Positions 63,594 through 64,000 of a DNA stretch of 64,000 nucleotides are shown in pieces (position 1 is the first letter of the stretch; every line of letters starts with the position of its first letter). Made by a program: the position numbers and the translations under genes. Location: positions 1-64,000 of the forward strand of contig NZ_QNUM01000011.1 in NCBI RefSeq assembly GCF_003574655.1, read 5' to 3'. The notes below the pieces were generated by a model. The model searched no databases, was not told where the DNA came from, and saw only the letters and a program-made list of their open reading frames with translations. Source of the DNA: Cohaesibacter haloalkalitolerans (lineage in GTDB: Bacteria > Pseudomonadota > Alphaproteobacteria > Rhizobiales > Cohaesibacteraceae).

Positions 63594-64000
63594 TTACGCG
63601 GCTGCGAAATCTTCGACAAATTTTTCCACGATCTTGCTGAGGTCGCCTGCCTGATCGGAGAGGCCCTTGGAGAGGTCCTGCAGCCGGATCGAGGCTGTGC
63701 CGGTCTGTTCTGCTGCAAGGCTCACGCCGCCGATGTTTCGTGTCACTTCATCGGTGCCGGTTGCTGCCTGCTGGCAGTTGGTCGCGATTTCAGCGGTTGC
63801 CGATCCCTGCTCGTCCACGGCGACCGTGATCTGGGACGCGGTTTCCTTGATGCTGGCGATGACCTGAGCGATTTCGCCAACCGATTTGACGGTGCCGTCT
63901 GTAGCCTGCTGGATCTCGGCGACTTTCTGGCCGATTTCCTCGGTGGCCTTGGCGGTCTGCGATGCCAGTTGCTTGACCTCTGCAGCCACAACGGCAAAGC
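63594..64000 (-). CDS. methyl-accepting chemotaxis protein, partial (continues past window)
   Basis: The C-terminal signalling part of a chemoreceptor: FAVVAAEVKQLASQTAKATE, DEQGSATAEIA and a C-terminal helix ending FVEDFAAA. The sequence runs off the right edge of the window with no start visible. It ends just before the shared terminator. Confidence 0.92.
   Translation of the reverse strand, partial: FAVVAAEVKQLASQTAKATEEIGQKVAEIQQATDGTVKSVGEIAQVIASIKETASQITVAVDEQGSATAEIATNCQQAATGTDEVTRNIGGVSLAAEQTGTASIRLQDLSKGLSDQAGDLSKIVEKFVEDFAAA

Overview
This window looks like a chromosome segment of an alphaproteobacterium, probably order Hyphomicrobiales (Rhizobiales). The right-hand 13 kb (about 51.3-64 kb) is GC-rich housekeeping DNA: secA, a secreted parvulin isomerase, argJ, mutT, a Flp pilin, a BioC/NDUFAF5-like methyltransferase, a ComF-type phosphoribosyltransferase, glutaredoxin, a nitrilase-like hydrolase, a DUF1178 protein, and chemotaxis and PAS proteins. 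A Cohaesibacter-like genus would fit, but the sequence alone does not prove it.

The left 51 kb is a tandem array of integrated elements stacked on a tRNA-Arg(CCG) gene (50926-51002, minus strand). Two identical 49-bp copies of a tRNA-Arg 3' half lie at 1165-1213 and 19558-19606. They divide the array into a left element mostly outside the window (only a decayed serine recombinase, 131-1223, is visible), element A (about 1.2-19.6 kb) and element B (about 19.6-50.9 kb). A and B each have their own tyrosine integrase whose start is deeply overlapped by an excisionase-like gene. Matching short repeats near both ends of element B support its boundaries.

Element A carries a mobilization module (MobC, a ColE1/MbeA-like relaxase, and MobB- and MobD-like genes nested out of frame inside the relaxase gene) with small accessory genes (PemK/MazF-like, a MKDLF-type protein, an Xre/DUF2384 antitoxin). 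It also holds a same-strand 10-kb cluster (8001-18341): sigma-like factor, HTH protein, an ImmA/IrrE-UvrD-nuclease fusion, a multi-ubiquitin protein, a ThiF/E1-like enzyme, a DUF6527 zinc protein, and a 995-residue RelA/SpoT nucleotidyltransferase with a long helical tail. This is the best candidate for an unusual, possibly undescribed system: ubiquitin-like conjugation genes together with a nucleotide-signalling effector and a protease-helicase sensor.

Element B is a defence island: toxin-antitoxin relics (hipBA with a nonsense codon and truncation, orphan HigA and DUF2384 antitoxins), a SIR2-domain protein flanked by diverged direct repeats, a three-gene unit of a gamma-glutamylcyclotransferase-like protein with a Hachiman/AbpAB-like nuclease and helicase, a DUF3883 plus RNase-H-like pair, and an enlarged type III restriction-modification operon (SNF2/PLD-like helicase, DUF4391, Mod, Res). 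Beyond this lie an orphan RepB/ParB-like gene beside a palindrome resembling repABC parS, a cassette of two overlapping tyrosine recombinases with a small upstream ORF and a convergent HTH gene, and two PemK/MazF-like genes. Elements A and B share several accessory families (MKDLF, DUF2384, PemK-like), which suggests repeated exchange between related elements at this site.
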